Of a DNA stretch of 64,000 bases, positions 1 to 7,539 are shown piece by piece. Every line of letters starts with the position of its first letter. Position 1 is the first letter of the stretch. This DNA comes from Brevibacterium sp. RIT 803 (GTDB lineage Bacteria; Actinomycetota; Actinomycetes; Actinomycetales; Brevibacteriaceae), in assembly GCF_016892625.1 (NCBI RefSeq), contig NZ_JAFEMW010000002.1, positions 186,001 to 250,000 of the forward strand. Direction: 5' to 3'. The translations under genes were made by a program, and so were the position numbers. The notes beneath the pieces are model-generated. The model was not told the origin of the DNA. It saw only the letters and a list, made by a program, of their open reading frames with translations, and searched no databases.

Positions 1-1
1 C

Positions 2-445
2 AACGGGGTCGACCGTCTGCGCCGACCAGAAGCGGCAGCCGCATCGATCGGTCCGCTGCTGAACATGGCACGCAAACAGATCGACGTGCCCATCGACGCA
101 CCTACCTTGGCACGCGCCACAGGGGCGGCTCAGGTCGCTGCGGGGTCGTTGCTGGCTATCGGCAGATTCCCTCGCGTGAGCGCCACGATCCTCGTCGGCA
201 CCTACCTCCTCGACACTGTCGGTGAACGTATCGCAGCAGAGAAGACGACGTCGAAGGAAGACAAACGGGCGCGAACAGAGCGCACCCTGATCCGCACATC
301 GATGCTCGGCGGCGCGCTGCTGGCAAGTGTCGACACGGCGGGCAAGCCAGGACTCTGGTGGCGCACTCAGCATGCCGCCGAAGATCTCTGGTCCTCGGTC
401 GAAGACACCTCGAAACAGGCAATGAGTGCGCTTGGCGTTGACTGA
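2..445 (+). CDS. DoxX family membrane protein, 3' part (5' end outside window)
   Basis: The reading frame is open from base 2 to the TGA at 443-445, so the N-terminus lies before the window. An internal ATG at 65 is unlikely to be the start, because the codons before it read as ordinary protein (NGVDRLRRPEA). The visible part has the DoxX pattern: a Gly/Ala-rich hydrophobic segment (GAAQVAAGSLLAIGR), a second hydrophobic stretch around TILVGTYLL, and the C-terminal signature DTAGKPGLWWR. DoxX proteins are small integral membrane proteins linked to redox and oxidative-stress functions; the exact role here is unknown. Its 3' end overlaps aroA by 20 bp, which suggests a shared transcript with translational coupling. 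Confidence 0.8.
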   Translation, partial: NGVDRLRRPEAAAASIGPLLNMARKQIDVPIDAPTLARATGAAQVAAGSLLAIGRFPRVSATILVGTYLLDTVGERIAAEKTTSKEDKRARTERTLIRTSMLGGALLASVDTAGKPGLWWRTQHAAEDLWSSVEDTSKQAMSALGVD

Positions 446-1754
446 CACACCCGATCTCACTGCACCCGCCACCGGCGACTGGATTGCTCCGGTCGCCGGT
501 GGCTGCGTCACCGCGAATGTCAGCGTTCCCGGTTCGAAGTCCCTGACCAACCGCTATCTCATCCTCGCTGCTCTGGCCGAATCCGAGTCGATTGTGCGCG
601 GATGGCTGCGCAGCCGTGACACGCTGCTCATGGTCGAGGCCCTGAGAGCGCTCGGGGCCGACATCGACGAAGTCGACGGCAGTCTGCACATCACCCCTAT
701 TGACTTCTCCGCACACCGCGAAGGTCCTCCGATCACCATCGACTGCGGTCTCGCCGGAACCGTGATGCGCTTCGTTCCTCCGCTCGCAGCCGCCACCGGA
801 CGTGAGATCGTCCTCGATGGTGACGAGCAGGCCAGGGTCAGGCCGATGTCAGTCATCATCGACGCTCTGACCCGCCTGGGAGCCTCCATCACTGCAGAGA
901 ACAATCTGCTGCCGATGACGATCCACGCACAATCCCACCTTCGTGGTGGGCACCTTGAGATCGACGCCAGTGCCTCCAGCCAATTCGTCTCGGGGATGCT
1001 CCTGACCGCCCCTGCGCTGCCCCTGGGAATCGAGCTCGTCAACCGCGGCGATTCCGTGCCCAGCCGGGCCCACGTCGATATGACCATCGAGGTCCTCGCC
1101 GATGCGGGAGTCGACGTCACGGAGCCCGAACCCGAACGATGGATCGTTGAGCCCGGCCTGCCGCGTGGACTCGACGTCCACGTCGAACCAGATCTGTCGA
1201 ACGCAGCGGCCTTCGTCGCCGCGGCGCTGGCGACCAACGGCGAGGTCACCGTTCTCGACTGGCCAGCTCATACGACACAGGCCGGTGACGGATTCCGCTC
1301 CATTGCCGAAGCCTTCGGCGGTACTGTGACCCTGGACCGCAATGGTCTGCGGGTTCAGGGGCCCGAAGTCCTGCAAGCAGTTGACCTCGATCTCTCTGCC
1401 ATCGGTGAACTCACGCCCGTCGTAGCTGCCCTGGCAGCACTGGCCGAGGGCACGTCCAATCTCACGGGGATCGGGCATCTCCGTGGACATGAGACCGATC
1501 GGCTCTCTGCCCTGCGCCGCGAGCTCGGTGCCATCGGTGTCGACGTCGACGAACAGGCCACGTCTCTGACGATCACCGGTTCGGCCCCGCACCGCGGAAC
1601 GTGGCACACGTACAACGATCACCGGATGGTCATGGCCGGAGCCATCCTCGGCCTCCACGTCGATGGACTGGTCATCGAGAACGCCGACACTGTGGCGAAG
1701 ACACTGCCGGAATTCACCCAGCTGTGGGAAGACATGCTGAGTCGGCGCGCCTGA
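426..1754 (+). CDS. aroA: 3-phosphoshikimate 1-carboxyvinyltransferase (EPSP synthase)
   Basis: Joins shikimate 3-phosphate and phosphoenolpyruvate to give EPSP, the sixth step of the shikimate pathway, in the cytoplasm. The 442-residue length is normal for the family. Visible hallmarks are the N-terminal PGSKSLTNRYL substrate loop, the DLSNAAAFVAAAL segment, GHLRGHETDRL, and the C-terminal YNDHRMVMA and KTLPEFTQLW blocks. The chosen start is GTG at 426, inside the end of the DoxX gene; TTG at 432 or 438 are alternatives. One base separates the stop from rsgA, so aroA, rsgA and hisN probably form one operon. The aroA-rsgA pair is a conserved actinobacterial order. Confidence 0.97.
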   Translation: MRLALTDTPDLTAPATGDWIAPVAGGCVTANVSVPGSKSLTNRYLILAALAESESIVRGWLRSRDTLLMVEALRALGADIDEVDGSLHITPIDFSAHREGPPITIDCGLAGTVMRFVPPLAAATGREIVLDGDEQARVRPMSVIIDALTRLGASITAENNLLPMTIHAQSHLRGGHLEIDASASSQFVSGMLLTAPALPLGIELVNRGDSVPSRAHVDMTIEVLADAGVDVTEPEPERWIVEPGLPRGLDVHVEPDLSNAAAFVAAALATNGEVTVLDWPAHTTQAGDGFRSIAEAFGGTVTLDRNGLRVQGPEVLQAVDLDLSAIGELTPVVAALAALAEGTSNLTGIGHLRGHETDRLSALRRELGAIGVDVDEQATSLTITGSAPHRGTWHTYNDHRMVMAGAILGLHVDGLVIENADTVAKTLPEFTQLWEDMLSRRA

Positions 1755-1755
1755 G

Positions 1756-2793
1756 ATGGCACGGATCTACCGCGATGAGGATTACCGCCCTCGCCCGAGC
1801 AGACGCGGATCCCGGCCACGGACGAAGAACAGGCCGAATCACGACGAAGCGATCGAGGGACTCGTCACTGCCGTTGACCGCGGACGATATCGAGTAGTCG
1901 TCGCCGATGATACCGGTGACGTCCGTGATTCGCGCGGGGCCGGTGCCGCCACCTCAGACGTCACGGCTGTACGAGCCTCCCACCTGCGCAAAGACGCAGT
2001 GGTACCCGGCGACATCGTCAAACTCGTCGGAGATACCTCGGGCAGCAAGGGATCTTTGGCGCGTTTGGTCGAGATCACGAAGCGGCGCTCTCTGCTGCGT
2101 CGCAGCGCCGATGACACGGATCCGACGGAACGGGTGATCGTTGCCAATGTCGACGTCATGGGCATCGTCACCGCCACCGAGGACCCTGAGCCCTCATACG
2201 GGCTCATCGATCGGGCACTGACAGCGGCCTTCGACGCCGGCATCGCTCCCCTGCTCATCGTGACCAAAACTGACCTGAAACCGGCAGATGACATCATCGG
2301 ACGGTTCTCGCAGACCGGAGTGTCGATCGTATCCTCCGGGCTCAGAGCCGACGGGACACTGACCGATGCGACGGTGTTCGATCGCCTGCAGGGCCAGATC
2401 AGCGTTTTGGTCGGACATTCGGGTGTCGGAAAATCGACCCTGATGAATGCGCTGGTCCCCCGGGCTGAGCGAGCCACAGGCCATGTCAATGATGTCACCG
2501 GGCGCGGTCGGCACACCTCGTCGTCGGCGATCTGCCTTCGTCTTGACGGTGGCGGCTGGCTCGTCGACACACCTGGCGTCCGCAGCTTCGGGCTCGCCCA
2601 TGTCGATCGGGACACGCTGATCTCAGCGTTCCCGGAACTCGTCCAAGCCACCGCCGAGTGCCCACGCGGGTGCACCCATCAGGCCGATGCGCCGGGTTGT
2701 CAACTCGACGCCTGGGTCGATGCCGGCAATGCGGGACCCGGCGGAGTCTCACGTTTGGAGTCGCTGCGCAGGCTGCTGCCCTCGACTGGATAA
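1756..2793 (+). CDS. rsgA: Ribosome small-subunit-dependent GTPase A
   Basis: Assembly GTPase for late maturation of the 30S subunit. The GTPase domain is circularly permuted, as the family requires: the G4 motif TKTD (residues 170-173) precedes the G1 P-loop GHSGVGKS (220-227) and the G3 motif DTPG (271-274). An OB-fold region precedes it (about 35-110), and the C-terminal zinc-binding segment has Cys302, Cys306, His308 and Cys315. The N-terminus carries a basic extension rich in Arg and Pro, which may contact rRNA (inference). The ATG follows the aroA stop by one base. At 345 residues it is a normal actinobacterial length. Confidence 0.96.
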   Translation: MARIYRDEDYRPRPSRRGSRPRTKNRPNHDEAIEGLVTAVDRGRYRVVVADDTGDVRDSRGAGAATSDVTAVRASHLRKDAVVPGDIVKLVGDTSGSKGSLARLVEITKRRSLLRRSADDTDPTERVIVANVDVMGIVTATEDPEPSYGLIDRALTAAFDAGIAPLLIVTKTDLKPADDIIGRFSQTGVSIVSSGLRADGTLTDATVFDRLQGQISVLVGHSGVGKSTLMNALVPRAERATGHVNDVTGRGRHTSSSAICLRLDGGGWLVDTPGVRSFGLAHVDRDTLISAFPELVQATAECPRGCTHQADAPGCQLDAWVDAGNAGPGGVSRLESLRRLLPSTG

Positions 2794-2802
2794 GGTGGAG
2801 GA

Positions 2803-3609
2803 ATGAACGATCTCGACCTGGCGACCGAACTCGCCGACCTCGCAGACTCCATCAGCTATCGTCATTTCACGGCCCAGGACTTCGCCGTCGAGACCAAACC
2901 CGATCTGACTCCCGTCACCGAGTGCGACAGGGCTGTAGAGTCCGCGATCATGGAACGCCTCCATCGCGAACGTCCGGATGACAGCGTCCTCGGAGAGGAA
3001 TTCGGTACCCACGGAAGTTCGCCGAGGCGGTGGATCATCGATCCGATCGACGGCACGAAGAACTTCGTCCGCGGAGTTCCCATTTGGGCTACCCTGATCT
3101 CGCTCTATGACGGCGAAACGCCGATCCTCGGCATGGTCTCCGCGCCGGCTCTGGGACGCCGGTGGTGGGCTGAGACAGGTCACGGAGCATTCACCTCGGC
3201 GCTGGGAGAAGATGCCAAACCCATCCACGTCTCCGACGTCGATTCCCTCGGGGATGCCTCGCTCTCCTACGCCTCGCTGTCCGGCTGGAAGGCCCTCGGG
3301 ATCCTCGACGAATTCCTTCTCCTGTGTGAGAGCCTGTGGCGGACTCGAGGCTATGGCGACTTCTACTCATACATGCTTCTGGCCGAAGGTGCGGTGGACA
3401 TCGCATGCGAACCCGAACTCGAGCTCTACGACATGGGCGCGCTGGTTCCGATCGTTCTGGAAGCCGGTGGAACGTTCACCAACACGGCAGGGGTCAACGG
3501 GCCCTTCGGCGGCAATGCCCTCGCGAGCAATTCGCGCCTGCATGAACGTGCCCTTGATTCGCTGGGACGGATTGCTCCTGCCGCCCCTCCCGCGCACCCC
3601 CACGTGTGA
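2803..3609 (+). CDS. hisN: Histidinol-phosphatase, inositol-monophosphatase family
   Basis: Predicted to dephosphorylate histidinol phosphate, the penultimate step of histidine synthesis in actinobacteria. The 268-residue protein has the IMPase-fold metal ligands in order: Glu65/Glu66 in LGEEFG, Asp80 and Asp83 in the IDPIDGTKNF motif, and Asp210 in LYDMGA, followed by the glycine-rich segment EAGGTF. The ATG at 2803 follows a GGTGGAGGA ribosome site. The gene starts nine bases after rsgA, so it is probably in the same operon. Other IMPase-fold activities (inositol phosphate, PAP) cannot be excluded by motif, but the sequence resembles actinobacterial HisN most closely. Confidence 0.85.
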   Translation: MNDLDLATELADLADSISYRHFTAQDFAVETKPDLTPVTECDRAVESAIMERLHRERPDDSVLGEEFGTHGSSPRRWIIDPIDGTKNFVRGVPIWATLISLYDGETPILGMVSAPALGRRWWAETGHGAFTSALGEDAKPIHVSDVDSLGDASLSYASLSGWKALGILDEFLLLCESLWRTRGYGDFYSYMLLAEGAVDIACEPELELYDMGALVPIVLEAGGTFTNTAGVNGPFGGNALASNSRLHERALDSLGRIAPAAPPAHPHV

Positions 3610-3649
3610 GTTCTCACCGATACCCGATCATCTCTGAGGAAGGAGACAG

Positions 3650-4921
3650 ATGCCTGATGTGATGCGTGCCGATCTGTGGCATTCGATGGCTGATGCGGCC
3701 GGTCTGATCAACGCCGACGGAACGATCGGTGAGACGATCTACGGTCAGATGACAGCGTTGGCGGCGAAGACCGGAGCAGTCAATCTGGGACAGGGAGCAC
3801 CGGGAACCGATGCCCCTGTCGAGCTCATCGATGCCGCCGCCGATGCTATGCGAGAAGGCTGGAACCAATATGCACCCGGTCAGGGATTTCCCGCACTGCT
3901 CGAGGCCGTGGCCCAACAGCGGTCTCGGGATTTCGGGCACGAGGTGTCACCGCAGAATGTGCTCTATACGTGCGGGGCCACAGAAGGCCTCACCGCCGCC
4001 ATTCTTGCCCTGCTCCCCCGCGGCGGGACGGTGGTCGCCTTCGAGCCGTTCTATGATTCCTACCCTGCGGCGATCGCCGCTGCCGGCGGATCATTGGTCA
4101 CCGTGCCGATCCTGCCGACCTCGGAAGGCGGGTTCGCGCCCGACTGGAAGAGCTTCGATCAGGCTGTGAATGCTGCCGACAGCTTCCCTTCGATCATTCT
4201 CATCAATACTCCCCACAACCCGACCGGGTTCATGTTCAGCGCACAGGACCTCGCGCGCATCGGTGAAGCGGCAGTCTCCGCGGACGCCTGGGTTCTCACC
4301 GACGAGGTGTATGAGCAGTTGGTCCTCGATGGCACGCCCCATGTGGCGCCCGCGGTGGCTATGGACGACAGAGCACGGGTTGTCACCGTCTCCTCGGCGG
4401 GAAAGTCGTGGAACACGACTGGATGGAAGATCGGGTGGGTGATAGCTGAGCCTGAGGTGAGGGAAGCCATTCAGGCGATCAAACAATTTCTCACGTTCAC
4501 CGCAAGCGGACCCCTGCAGGTGGGCCTCGCGCGTACCATGACCGAGGGATCGACCTTCGTGGCCGAGAATCGAACCTCACTGCAGCAACGAGCGGAGGTC
4601 CTGGTCCCGGCATGTCGTGCTGTTCCGGGAGTCATCGCGTCTACACCGGCTGCCGGATATTTCACCGTCGTCGACTTCTCAGCTCTGACCGATCTAGACG
4701 CCTTCGAGCTCAACGACCTATTGGCCAGGCGGTACTCGATCGTCGGGATTCCCGTGCCTGCCCTGTGCCGGACCGGATCGCCTGCGCATGCGGCATACCG
4801 ATCTTCGATCCGCTACTCATTCTGCAAGTCTGCGGCCGATGTCGATCGTGGGGCACAGCTGTTCTACGACCTCGCCGCAGAATTGGACCAGGATCCCACT
4901 GCGCTTCGCAGGGAGAACTGA
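3650..4921 (+). CDS. Class I/II PLP-dependent aminotransferase (DapC/KAT-like)
   Basis: Fold-type I aminotransferase of 423 residues. The pyridoxal phosphate Lys is expected at Lys252 in SSAGKSWNTTGWKIGW. Other conserved blocks are NLGQGAPGTDAP near the N-terminus, NTPHNPTG (186-193) and LTDEVYEQL (217-224). The KSWNTTGWKIGW signature fits the kynurenine/methionine aminotransferase-like subgroup, whose mycobacterial member (Rv0858c) has been annotated as N-succinyldiaminopimelate aminotransferase. A more canonical DapC lies at 49.3-50.4 kb, so the substrate of this copy is uncertain. The ATG follows a clear GAAGGAGA site, 40 bp after hisN, and the gene ends before a strong terminator. Confidence 0.85.
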   Translation: MPDVMRADLWHSMADAAGLINADGTIGETIYGQMTALAAKTGAVNLGQGAPGTDAPVELIDAAADAMREGWNQYAPGQGFPALLEAVAQQRSRDFGHEVSPQNVLYTCGATEGLTAAILALLPRGGTVVAFEPFYDSYPAAIAAAGGSLVTVPILPTSEGGFAPDWKSFDQAVNAADSFPSIILINTPHNPTGFMFSAQDLARIGEAAVSADAWVLTDEVYEQLVLDGTPHVAPAVAMDDRARVVTVSSAGKSWNTTGWKIGWVIAEPEVREAIQAIKQFLTFTASGPLQVGLARTMTEGSTFVAENRTSLQQRAEVLVPACRAVPGVIASTPAAGYFTVVDFSALTDLDAFELNDLLARRYSIVGIPVPALCRTGSPAHAAYRSSIRYSFCKSAADVDRGAQLFYDLAAELDQDPTALRREN

Positions 4922-4969
4922 CTGCACCAGCGCTCGTGCTCAAGACAGGAAGAACCGTCACAAGCACAC

Positions 4970-5013
4970 AGAGAAGGGGGCGGACCGCATTGCTGCGGTT
5001 CGCCCCCTTCTCT
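4970..5013. terminator. Bidirectional hairpin terminator
   Basis: A 20-bp inverted repeat (4970-4989 and 4994-5013) with a four-base loop TTGC and one G-T wobble. It sits between the convergent aminotransferase gene and yceI, and can serve both strands. Confidence 0.85.
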
Positions 5014-5064
5014 GTTCGCTGCGACAGACTCGCTGCCAGTGCACCAGCGGCAGTGTCAGACGGT

Positions 5065-5613
5065 TCAGGCCTTGACGAGCTCGAGTTCGAGTTCGATCTT
5101 GATCTTGTTGGAGACGAGCAGCTCGCCGCCGCCGAGAACAGCGTTGAATTCCATGCCGAAGTCCTTACGATCGACCTTGGCGACAGCCGAGAGGCCGGCA
5201 ACCTGGTTCTCGTTGGGATCGGTGGCAACTCCACTGAATTCGGTGGTGAAGGTGACTTCCTTGGTCACGCCGCGCATGGTCAGGTCTCCGATGAGTTCGA
5301 ACTCATCGTTGGACGCTGCATTGATCCCAGTGGACTTGAAAGTCAGTTTCGGGTTGGTCTCGGCTTCGAAGAAGTCAGCACTCTTGAGGTGACCGTCACG
5401 CTGAGGATTGCGAGTGCTGATCGATTCGACGTCAGCCTCGGCGGTGACAGTGCTGTCTTCAAGGGTCTCGCCGACGTTGACGGTGCCCGCGATGTCTTCG
5501 AAGTGTCCGCGGACCTTCGAGACACCGGCGTGCCGAGCAGTGAACGTGAACTCGGAGTGCACCGGGTCGATGTTCCAGATACCTGCGGTGAGTCCCTGTG
5601 GAAGAGCAGTCAT
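5065..5613 (-). CDS. YceI-family polyisoprenoid-binding-like protein
   Basis: A 182-residue protein with the complete YceI lipocalin-like beta-barrel pattern: WNIDPVHSEFTFTARHAG at the N-terminus, then HLKSADFFEAETNPKLTF, a central LTMRGVTKEVTF block and DRKDFGM. YceI proteins bind isoprenoid-type lipids; the role in actinobacteria is not established. No signal peptide is visible, so it is probably cytoplasmic. The ATG at 5613 is chosen because it follows AAAGGAGAAATC; an in-frame codon 33 bases upstream has no ribosome site. The gene is monocistronic, with its own promoter upstream and a terminator downstream. Confidence 0.9.
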   Translation of the reverse strand: MTALPQGLTAGIWNIDPVHSEFTFTARHAGVSKVRGHFEDIAGTVNVGETLEDSTVTAEADVESISTRNPQRDGHLKSADFFEAETNPKLTFKSTGINAASNDEFELIGDLTMRGVTKEVTFTTEFSGVATDPNENQVAGLSAVAKVDRKDFGMEFNAVLGGGELLVSNKIKIELELELVKA

Positions 5614-5627
5614 GATTTCTCCTTTTA

Positions 5628-5680
5628 GTTGAAATTTGAAGTACAAAATTGACTATAGTTTAGTTTTCAACCATCCGCAA
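5628..5680 (-). promoter_or_regulatory. yceI promoter with candidate operator
   Basis: On the minus strand TTGCGG (5680-5675) and TATAGT (5657-5652) are 17 bp apart, a good housekeeping-type promoter. An AT-rich inverted repeat GTTGAAA (5628-5634) / TTTCAAC (5665-5671) brackets the -10 region. A perfect 8-bp palindrome ACTATAGT (5652-5659) overlaps the -10 hexamer. This arrangement suits a repressor such as a MarR-type protein, but no regulator gene is adjacent. Confidence 0.55.
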
Positions 5681-5761
5681 CCTAGGATCGGAATTCACTT
5701 CAGACTGCGCACCCCAGGTGAACGACAGGTGGACATGTGGCGGACGTCACCCGACTTCGGT

Positions 5762-5791
5762 TTGGCCTGCAGGAAACAGCTCATGTAAAGT
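5762..5791 (+). promoter_or_regulatory. Putative promoter of the first initiator tRNA gene
   Basis: TTGGCC (5762-5767) and TAAAGT (5786-5791) are separated by 18 bp, and the mature tRNA begins 11 bases after the -10. Spacing and position fit a stable-RNA promoter; the -35 is imperfect. Confidence 0.4.
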
Positions 5792-5802
5792 GGGTATCAC
5801 GA

Positions 5803-5876
5803 CGCGGGGTGGAGCAGTTCGGTAGCTCGCCGGGCTCATAACCCGGAGGTCGCAAGTTCAAATCTTGCCCCCGCCA
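5803..5876 (+). tRNA. tRNA-fMet (CAT), first copy
   Basis: A 74-base cloverleaf: acceptor 5803-5809, D-arm GAGC/GCTC, anticodon arm CCGGG-CTCATAA-CCCGG, T-arm GCAAG-TTCAAAT-CTTGC, discriminator A at 5876. Three consecutive G-C pairs flank the anticodon loop and positions 1 and 72 are C and C (unpaired), both identity features of the initiator tRNA. No CCA is encoded. It differs from the second copy only in the T-stem. Confidence 0.95.
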
Positions 5877-5883
5877 CGTTGTG

Positions 5884-5927
5884 AATGTGTCGCAGCATCG
5901 TTGATTCGGTGTTGCGGCACATTTTTT
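5884..5927 (+). terminator. Rho-independent terminator after the first tRNA
   Basis: A 14-bp stem (5884-5897 with 5910-5923, two G-T wobbles) runs into a six-base T tract at 5922-5927. It lies eight bases after the tRNA 3' end. Confidence 0.85.
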
Positions 5928-6082
5928 GTCTCTGACTCGCCCCTGCCTCTGACCCACCTCTGCTTCTGGCTCACCTCTCCTACGGGTCAGGCCCCAAGGG
6001 GCACCAGGGAGCACTTGCACGAAGAGCACCCGATTATGCTTCTGACTTGCGAGGACGTAGTATTTAACAAGTAATCAAACGC

Positions 6083-6156
6083 CGCGGGGTGGAGCAGTTC
6101 GGTAGCTCGCCGGGCTCATAACCCGGAGGTCGGAGGTTCAAATCCTCCCCCCGCCA
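6083..6156 (+). tRNA. tRNA-fMet (CAT), second copy
   Basis: A 74-base initiator tRNA, identical to the copy at 5803 except for the T-stem, which is GGAGG/CCTCC instead of GCAAG/CTTGC. The anticodon stem again has three G-C pairs next to the loop, and position 1:72 is an unpaired C-C. A possible -35 hexamer TTGCGA lies at 6047-6052 in an AT-rich upstream region. The first copy has its own terminator, so this gene probably has its own promoter. Confidence 0.95.
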
Positions 6157-6166
6157 CGAAAGTGGC

Positions 6167-6203
6167 AGAATCCCCAGTCAGTTCTTCTGGCTGGGGATTC
6201 TTC
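6167..6203 (+). terminator. Hairpin terminator after the second tRNA
   Basis: A 15-bp inverted repeat 6167-6181 / 6187-6201 with a five-base loop TTCTT and one wobble pair, beginning ten bases after the tRNA. Confidence 0.8.
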
Positions 6204-6371
6204 ATATTCACCTACCTTCCCGACCGTCCCCCGAACGCCATGTTCAAGGTGACGCTTATCGGCACTCGATGGCCGACGAGGCACTGCTGTGCTCCGAGTA
6301 TGTCGAGTTCCGGGAAAATCGCGTTGATATCGACGCCCGACGCGTCTCCAAAGAAGAGCTCCAGCCTTGGC

Positions 6372-6388
6372 AAGGTTATGCTTACCTT
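6372..6388. promoter_or_regulatory. Iron box (IdeR/DtxR-type operator) touching the start codon
   Basis: AAGGTTATGCTTACCTT has inverted AAGGT/ACCTT arms and resembles the 19-bp IdeR/DtxR consensus. It contains a TATGCT hexamer (6377-6382) that could act as a -10 for a transcript starting at the ATG at 6389. Operator, -10 and start codon would then be nested, giving iron-repressed leaderless expression (inference). Confidence 0.6.
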
Positions 6389-7414
6389 ATGACTCTTTCT
6401 TCCCGCAGTACGCGCGCCGTGGCCGCAACCGCAATGTCCGTTCTCCTACTCACCAGCGCCTGCACCGCTGGCATCGACAACGGCAATGATGAGGGCGCCA
6501 GCAAGAAGGACGTCGCCACAGGCGGCAGGGCTTTCGCCACGGCAGACAAGGAGACTGCCGAGCTGGGAAGCGACGCCGATCCAGGAGTGTTTCCACGCAC
6601 GGTGAGACATGCCAATGGCACCACCGAAATCGCAGAGCGCCCAGAGCGCATCGTCGTCCTCGACACCGGCGAACTCGACGATGTCCTCGCTTTAGGCATC
6701 ACGCCCGTCGGCATGGTCACGACCGAGGGTGCACACGCAGTGCCCTCGTATCTTGCCGATCAGGTCAAAGACGTCGACACGGTGGGAACGATCAACGAAC
6801 TTAACCTCGAGACGATTGCCGAACTCGAACCAGACCTGATTCTCGGCAGCCAGCTGCGTGCCGACACACTCTACGAAGAACTCGAATCGATCGCACCCAC
6901 CGTCTTCTCGATTCGTCCGGGATTTCCTTGGAAGGAGAACTTCGCTCTCGTCGGCGAAGCATTGGGTATGGAAGATGAAGCAGCGGACGCGCTCAACGAC
7001 TACACGAGAGCCACCGACGATCTCAAAGAGGCGGTCGACGGCAGACCGACGATCTCGCTCGTACGTTTCATGCCTGAGAGACTGCGGCTGTACGGCAACA
7101 AATCCCTGATCGGCGTCATCCTCGATGATGCCGGATTCGCTCGCCCCGAACCACAGGACATTGCTGAACTCGCGGTGGAGATCTCTCCGGAGAACCTCGA
7201 TCAGGCCGGTGGCGACTACGTCTTCTACACCAGTTATGGCGACCCTGAGGCAACCGGTGAGACCACAGCGCTCTCCGGCAGCCAGTGGACGGGTCTGTCG
7301 GCCGTCGAGGATGGCAGAGCCTTCCGAGTCGATGACGACGTTTGGTTCCTCGGACTGGGTCCCATCGGCGCGGGGCAGATCGTCGATGACCTCGACAGCT
7401 ATCTGACCGACTGA
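6389..7414 (+). CDS. Siderophore/iron ABC transporter substrate-binding lipoprotein (FecB-like)
   Basis: Predicted cell-surface lipoprotein that binds a ferric siderophore for an ABC importer. It begins with a lipoprotein signal (basic start, hydrophobic AVAATAMSVLLLTSA, lipidated Cys25). It then has a periplasmic-binding-protein fold of the Fe3+-siderophore class: ERPERIVVLDTGELDDVLALG, LNLETIAELEPDLILG, and the C-terminal GLGPIGAGQIVDDL helix. The ATG at 6389 is chosen because the signal peptide starts there; a longer frame back to 6269 would put about 40 polar residues before it. No permease or ATPase gene is adjacent, so it must work with a transporter encoded elsewhere. An iron box abuts the start and a strong terminator follows. 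Confidence 0.88.
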   Translation: MTLSSRSTRAVAATAMSVLLLTSACTAGIDNGNDEGASKKDVATGGRAFATADKETAELGSDADPGVFPRTVRHANGTTEIAERPERIVVLDTGELDDVLALGITPVGMVTTEGAHAVPSYLADQVKDVDTVGTINELNLETIAELEPDLILGSQLRADTLYEELESIAPTVFSIRPGFPWKENFALVGEALGMEDEAADALNDYTRATDDLKEAVDGRPTISLVRFMPERLRLYGNKSLIGVILDDAGFARPEPQDIAELAVEISPENLDQAGGDYVFYTSYGDPEATGETTALSGSQWTGLSAVEDGRAFRVDDDVWFLGLGPIGAGQIVDDLDSYLTD

Positions 7415-7474
7415 CACAGCGGGAAGAACGTCTCCACTCCGTGGCGCTGACCATACACTGATCACCGGCACAAG

Positions 7475-7512
7475 TCGGGCCCCTGAGAACCGCTCGGATC
7501 TCAGGGGCCCGA
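7475..7512. terminator. Bidirectional terminator
   Basis: A perfect 14-bp stem, TCGGGCCCCTGAGA (7475-7488) paired with 7499-7512 across a ten-base loop, between the convergent siderophore-binding gene and the UPF0182 gene. Confidence 0.85.
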
Positions 7513-7539
7513 CTCATTCAGCGTCGACCGGTGCGGACG

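Noticed and set aside
5803..6156. tRNA-flanked integrated element (attachment site)
   Set aside because: The repeated tRNA ends are explained by two real tRNA genes; no integrase, no element between them and no truncated tRNA copy.
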